Source: Clostridia bacterium (GTDB taxonomy: Bacteria > Bacillota > Clostridia > Oscillospirales > Acutalibacteraceae). Taken from it: a stretch of 8,303 nt of DNA. The notes below the pieces were generated by a model that searched no databases, had not been told where the DNA came from, and saw only the letters and a program-made list of their open reading frames with translations. The translations under genes and the position numbers were made by a program. The stretch lies in NCBI GenBank assembly GCA_900769535.1, contig CAAGHB010000012.1, positions 1 through 8,303 of the forward strand, read 5' to 3'. Shown here piece by piece: positions 5,901 to 8,303 of this stretch (position 1 is its first letter; each line of letters begins with the position of its first letter).

Positions 5901-8303
5901 GCGGTCACCCATTACAAAGTCGGCTCCGTTTTCGGTAATCTTACCGCCGGTGGTTGCGGAAATTACCATTCCCGAAATCTGCTTTTCGATGAACTTGGCA
6001 ACGATTTCGGTATCGGGCTCGAAGATTACTGTGTATTCGGCATCTTTACTGAGAAGCTCGCCGTCGCCGTTTATCCAGCCAACAAAGAGGTGGCTGTCAT
6101 CGGCTACTGCGGTGAGGGTTACTGTTTCGCCGACGAGGTAATCCTTTGTACCGTCGAATTCAGCGTCGCCCTCCATAATCTTACCGCCTTCGGTTGCGGT
6201 GATGGAGTATTCAACGTTCGTATCGGCGAATTTTTCGGCGCTGATTGATGCAACGCGGTGATATGAGCCGAGCTCGAAGGTACCGAAGCCGATTCGTACA
6301 TCGTCGAAGGTGTAATCGGCGGTATTGCGAACCGCATTATATGCTTCGGGTGTGACGGTCATAATCGAAACGTCGTCACTGCGTGTAATTGCAATATATC
6401 CGTTGATAAAGCGGATGTTATAGGTAAGCTGTGCGGCAGGAGCTGTATTTCCGCTGTCAACAAAGCTTGAACCAATCTTCACTCCGTTCATATAGAGGTC
6501 GTAGAGGAAGGATTTTACTCCGCTTGCATTTTTAAGCGGTCTGATACGCATTTCGAGAGCGCCAACGGAAAGTGAAGAATACTTAACGCTTGTAAAGTCA
6601 CCGTCAGCAGCGTATGTTGACGAAGGATTCATATTATTTTCAATCTTAACGGATACGTTGAAGTTCTTTCCGAGGTCAAATCTGCCGTTTGTGTATGCCC
6701 AAGCTTCTGCGCCCGATGCACCGATAAGCATTGTCATGGTGTTGTTCGAGTACCAGAAACGGAATCCTGCAAAGTCGCCTTCGCTGATGGTAGCCGAGTA
6801 GGGAATTGTAACGTCCTTATCGAGTGCGATTTCGGCGCTTTCGTCAGGAGTTGTTACCGCTGTGTCTGGCTTCTGAGCGAGGTCTTCAAAATATTCGGCA
6901 ATGTATTCAGCCGCCTTTGCATAGCCGGCATCGTTAAAGTGGAGGCCGTCAGTATCGTAATATGACTGCCAATTGTCACCGTAAGCGGTGGTGAAGGCAT
7001 TCATATCGATTACGTCGAGTCCGAGGTCAGCGGCTACCGCCTTTTGAATTGCGACGATAGCGTCAACGTTAGTATAATACTGATTATGCGATGCGGGAGA
7101 GGTCATAATGATAACCTGGCTTCCGACAGCGGTATAATCAGCAATAAGCTGACGAAGCTCTGCTTCGAACTTGGCAGTTGACGGATGGTCATAGTCCTGA
7201 TATGCCGACCAATCCATATTCCAGTAGTTATCTACCGAGTCGTTTGTACCGAGCATGATAATCGTGTAATCGGCGGCAAACGAAAGTGAACGGTAGTATA
7301 CATTCTGGATATTATAAGGTGCGCCGGTGTTTGACATAAGGGTTGCGCCGCTGCGTCCAAAGTTTACAACATTGAACTTGTCGGTGCCGAGAAGTCGCTG
7401 AAGCTCGGCAGGATAGCTGTATCCGCGACCTGTTGCGCAAGCGCCCTGGGTGATTGAGTCACCGACCGAGGCAATTGTGTAAAGGTGGTCGGTTTCGGTA
7501 GCGTCAATCGAGCGGAAGCTCATTGAACCGTAACCTGCAACTGCATCGGAGAAGTAAGGATTGATTTCGAAGTAGTTTCCGCGCTGAATGGGGTCGAAAT
7601 CGACGAAGTTACCGTTTTCGATAGCGTTGTTTACGAATGAATCGGGGTAATCGTGGGTATATCCTGCGCCAAACTTAACCTGAACGCCGTCGATATATAC
7701 TCTTATCGTGGTTTTGCCCGATTCATCGTCAAAGTAAACGCCGAGGGTATGCCATTCGTTTTCGGTAAAGCAGGTGTCGCCGGCTACCACACGGGCAAGC
7801 TGAACGTCACTGCCGTTCTTTCTGATATAAATGATACGTGAAGCGTCCTCTGCGGCGTACTTAATCTGGGAATAACCGAGAACGTAGCCGTTATTGGTGG
7901 ATGCCGAGGTGTTGCGAAGCTCGATTTCCCAGCCGCCTACCGCCTTGAACTGAGTTGTGAAGCCGCTGTTGATATAATTGCCGACAGAAGCCGATGCGGC
8001 ATCGTCAAACTTTATCGAGCCGTCCGACATCTTGAATACAAGGCGCTTGTCGGAGGTTGACCACTTGTCAGCGGTAAAGAAGCTTGACGGCATATTGCCG
8101 CTGTCGAAGGTGTCGGTTACATCGTCGCCGCCTTCGCCGCCTTCGCCGCCTTCGCCGCTACCGCCCTCTTCACAGGCGATGATGTAGCTTTCGTAAGGTT
8201 CAACTGCGGCTACGAGTTCCATCGAGCCGACCGACTTAACCTTATCAAAGAGGGCACGTGCGCGAGCAACCTGCTCGTCGGTCGAATCGGAATCGAGTCC
8301 CGA
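2970..8303 (-). CDS. Giant secreted multidomain SGNH/GDSL esterase with lectin-like and InlB-like repeat modules (N-terminus off the right edge)
   Basis: The frame is open from the right edge to TGA at 2970-2972, giving 1777 visible residues. Met at 8220-8222 (residue 1 below) is not taken as the start: no ribosome site precedes it and 27 more sense codons reach the edge. Domain order: helical tail (to about 19); Gly/Glu linker (20-34); LamG-like beta-sandwich (35-248); SGNH hydrolase (249-450); second beta-sandwich (463-664); InlB-like repeats (671-747, 751-826); lectin-like module A (828-1045); helical segment (1048-1102); InlB-like repeats (1108-1184, 1192-1267); lectin-like module B (1270-1488); InlB-like repeats (1491-1558, 1564-1634); C-terminal module (1640-1750). 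Composition (Ser/Thr/Asn/Tyr-rich, almost no Cys) fits an extracellular protein. No LPxTG, C-terminal membrane span or full dockerin is visible. Likely role (inference): deacylation of a polysaccharide or host glycan at the cell surface. The beta-sandwich and lectin labels rest on composition and pattern, and are less certain than the esterase. Confidence 0.9.
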   Translation of the reverse strand, partial: SGLDSDSTDEQVARARALFDKVKSVGSMELVAAVEPYESYIIACEEGGSGEGGEGGEGGDDVTDTFDSGNMPSSFFTADKWSTSDKRLVFKMSDGSIKFDDAASASVGNYINSGFTTQFKAVGGWEIELRNTSASTNNGYVLGYSQIKYAAEDASRIIYIRKNGSDVQLARVVAGDTCFTENEWHTLGVYFDDESGKTTIRVYIDGVQVKFGAGYTHDYPDSFVNNAIENGNFVDFDPIQRGNYFEINPYFSDAVAGYGSMSFRSIDATETDHLYTIASVGDSITQGACATGRGYSYPAELQRLLGTDKFNVVNFGRSGATLMSNTGAPYNIQNVYYRSLSFAADYTIIMLGTNDSVDNYWNMDWSAYQDYDHPSTAKFEAELRQLIADYTAVGSQVIIMTSPASHNQYYTNVDAIVAIQKAVAADLGLDVIDMNAFTTAYGDNWQSYYDTDGLHFNDAGYAKAAEYIAEYFEDLAQKPDTAVTTPDESAEIALDKDVTIPYSATISEGDFAGFRFWYSNNTMTMLIGASGAEAWAYTNGRFDLGKNFNVSVKIENNMNPSSTYAADGDFTSVKYSSLSVGALEMRIRPLKNASGVKSFLYDLYMNGVKIGSSFVDSGNTAPAAQLTYNIRFINGYIAITRSDDVSIMTVTPEAYNAVRNTADYTFDDVRIGFGTFELGSYHRVASISAEKFADTNVEYSITATEGGKIMEGDAEFDGTKDYLVGETVTLTAVADDSHLFVGWINGDGELLSKDAEYTVIFEPDTEIVAKFIEKQISGMVISATTGGKITENGADFVMGDRLVSTSATIRAVASEDGYKFAYWELNGVIVSRDAEYTITFTEEGTLTAVFATPLDQEMLDAMVTVESGYDAADWTVTGDGAYISDGKIYAGNKNKANSINAVYNTVLNLSSGFSFSTKFTWAYGIDTVNYWANNSVFHFGDLKFEIVNAAGSGTKTPVIYKLYNGDAVIATYDTGYYATNGQYSTAIEEYLNSTFTITYDGSTVKVFSSSLDANNDGTAGEYIVWTVSGTETNEAVTVGSIDLTEATIKLEKNWGGSNFTVVEYFADLEIKGGIPFATVAEFNAFLNELNNEYDAATVALAREYYDAVSDEIKAKLDAAPALFAAEAALNGETIDAVYEITAENGAVYVGNKLLDDAGVQYGQTVILSAVETGDKGFTGWYDSEGNLISTEKDLEVKFINTVRLTALFDSEVAEKEDSAMTVTSNEGGKITENGEDYVAEGNKVGDKAILTAVSTDSARQFAYWMLNGAIVSYNATYTLTYEAEGELKAVFTEYTSDVISGYVAEDWTLTPFDGKDAQPSIKNGAIYAGNGATHNQFYATYNKTLNLSSGFTFSTKFTWAYSNTNGYNNGDVNYWGDKSIFYFGDLKLQIINSNGNSKTPIIFTLYNGDAVIGTYDTGFIAANYSGYNAAIEEYLNATFTITYDGSTVKVFSSALDSNDDGTAGEYIVWTVSGTETTEAVTVGSIDLSDATIKLEKGWGGANHKNVEYFADLVIETAASHTVSVVGRQGNTTSMSVVNGTSITLSDVIPFTYGYKVVGWTNGDGVSILTDSVTVTEAVTLKPIFEVADEYKGYTVIVSGASNTEGGIYEYNEKIALEFDSSVLAEGEYFGGWINAATGAVISYEENYTFYVGADTTITALIANEEAAIAPVVAITDVCDMNGDGSRWSFLMERTVPEGYIYVGSGFIYGVTEFATPDEATHKKEAQQGSNNGQFRLTINLSKATDVYMLAYLTYVDAEGNEITVYSNGGTPVHCQKG
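2973..3305 (-). other. C-terminal module of the giant protein
   Basis: Residues 1640-1750 follow the last InlB-like repeat. They contain DMNGDG (1652-1657), YIYVGSGFIYG (1672-1682), GQFRLTINL (1705-1713) and AYLTYVDAEGNEITVYS (1723-1739). Similar GF-YG...AYLTY...TVYS endings are remembered from large surface proteins of gut Firmicutes, but the function is not known to me. The protein ends 11 residues after this pattern with no anchor signal, so attachment, if any, must come from the N-terminal part or from this module. Confidence 0.55.
3759..4640 (-). repeat. Internal duplication, copy 2 (InlB-like repeat plus lectin-like module B)
   Basis: This is the partner of 5091-5963 and encodes residues 1195-1488. 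It carries small insertions relative to copy 1, such as SNTNGYNNGD (1335-1344), where copy 1 has a shorter GIDT loop. No helical segment follows module B, whereas module A is followed by one. Confidence 0.9.
4917..5081 (-). other. Short alpha-helical spacer between the duplicated units
   Basis: Residues 1048-1102 are Ala/Glu/Lys-rich, with a helical pattern (AREYYDAVSDEIKAKLD, then APALFAAEAAL). The pattern resembles FIVAR-like three-helix spacers of Firmicute surface proteins. The fragment at the right window edge (8166-8303), with ARALFDKV followed by VEPYESYIIACEE, aligns with it by eye. Such segments probably recur upstream of the window. Confidence 0.55.
5091..5963 (-). repeat. Internal duplication, copy 1 (InlB-like repeat plus lectin-like module A)
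   Basis: This copy encodes residues 754-1044 of the giant protein. It matches copy 2 at 3759-4640 with a shift of about 438-444 residues (roughly 1.3 kb). Shared landmarks include GGKITENG, NLSSGF-FSTKFTWAY, LYNGDAVI-TYDTG, TFTITYDGSTVKVFSS, EYIVWTVSGTET and VEYFADL. Identity persists in the DNA: 26 bases at 5221-5246 are identical to 3889-3914. Confidence 0.9.
6873..7478 (-). other. SGNH/GDSL hydrolase catalytic domain within the giant protein
   Basis: All four conserved SGNH blocks are present, numbered from the Met at 8220-8222. Block I is GDSITQG with nucleophile Ser256. Block II is NFGRSGATL with Gly289. Block III is GTND with Asn327. Block V is DGLH with Asp425 and His428. Gly289 and Asn327 would complete the oxyanion hole. 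The domain length (about 200 residues) is standard. Family knowledge: such secreted domains in gut Firmicutes are often carbohydrate O-acetylesterases or sialate esterase-like enzymes. The substrate cannot be read from the sequence. An intact catalytic set argues for an active enzyme. Confidence 0.93.
8127..8158 (-). repeat. 9-bp tandem repeat coding an EGG linker
   Basis: Three exact copies of GCCGCCTTC (plus-strand reading, 8127-8153) and a partial fourth encode the Gly/Glu linker GEGGEGGEGG. The linker lies between the helical tail and the first beta-sandwich. It probably acts as a flexible hinge. Confidence 0.85.

Noticed and set aside
8220..8222. ATG as the start of the giant gene
   Set aside because: No ribosome site precedes it, and the same frame continues open for 27 codons to the window edge with protein-like sequence that matches an internal spacer.

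Overview
The window looks like chromosomal DNA of a Gram-positive, Clostridia-type bacterium, probably a gut Bacillota of the Oscillospirales/Ruminococcaceae kind. This is inferred from strong GGAG-type ribosome sites, tight gene packing, a Gram-positive-style lipoprotein and a huge secreted modular protein with InlB-like repeats. No marker gene fixes the taxon. GC content is moderate, judged by eye.

Left part (1-2733): a partial M14 zinc carboxypeptidase gene runs leftward off the window edge. It is divergent from a three-gene rightward operon: a Nudix ADP-ribose pyrophosphatase (nudF-like), a small unrecognised lipoprotein overlapping it by an ATGA junction, and trpS (tryptophanyl-tRNA synthetase). 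These three are packed with gaps of -4 and 14 bases and look co-transcribed. No T-box or other leader precedes trpS.

Middle (2734-2969): a 236-base convergent intergenic region with an intrinsic terminator for trpS, a near-perfect bidirectional terminator, and a third GC-rich hairpin next to the stop codon of the leftward gene. All three stems share a GGTGG/CCACC core.

Right part (2970-8303): one giant leftward open frame. It stays open to the right edge, so its true start and signal peptide lie outside. The visible 1777 residues encode, in order: the end of a helical segment, a Gly/Glu linker, a LamG-like beta-sandwich, a complete SGNH/GDSL esterase domain with all catalytic blocks, a second beta-sandwich, two InlB-like repeats, lectin-like module A, a short helical segment, two more InlB-like repeats, lectin-like module B (a close copy of A), two final InlB-like repeats and a C-terminal module. 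The best reading is a cell-surface or secreted carbohydrate O-acyl (probably acetyl) esterase with several glycan-binding and spacer modules. This is the accessory part of the window; the left part is housekeeping.

No tRNA, rRNA, CRISPR array, transposase or integrase was seen.
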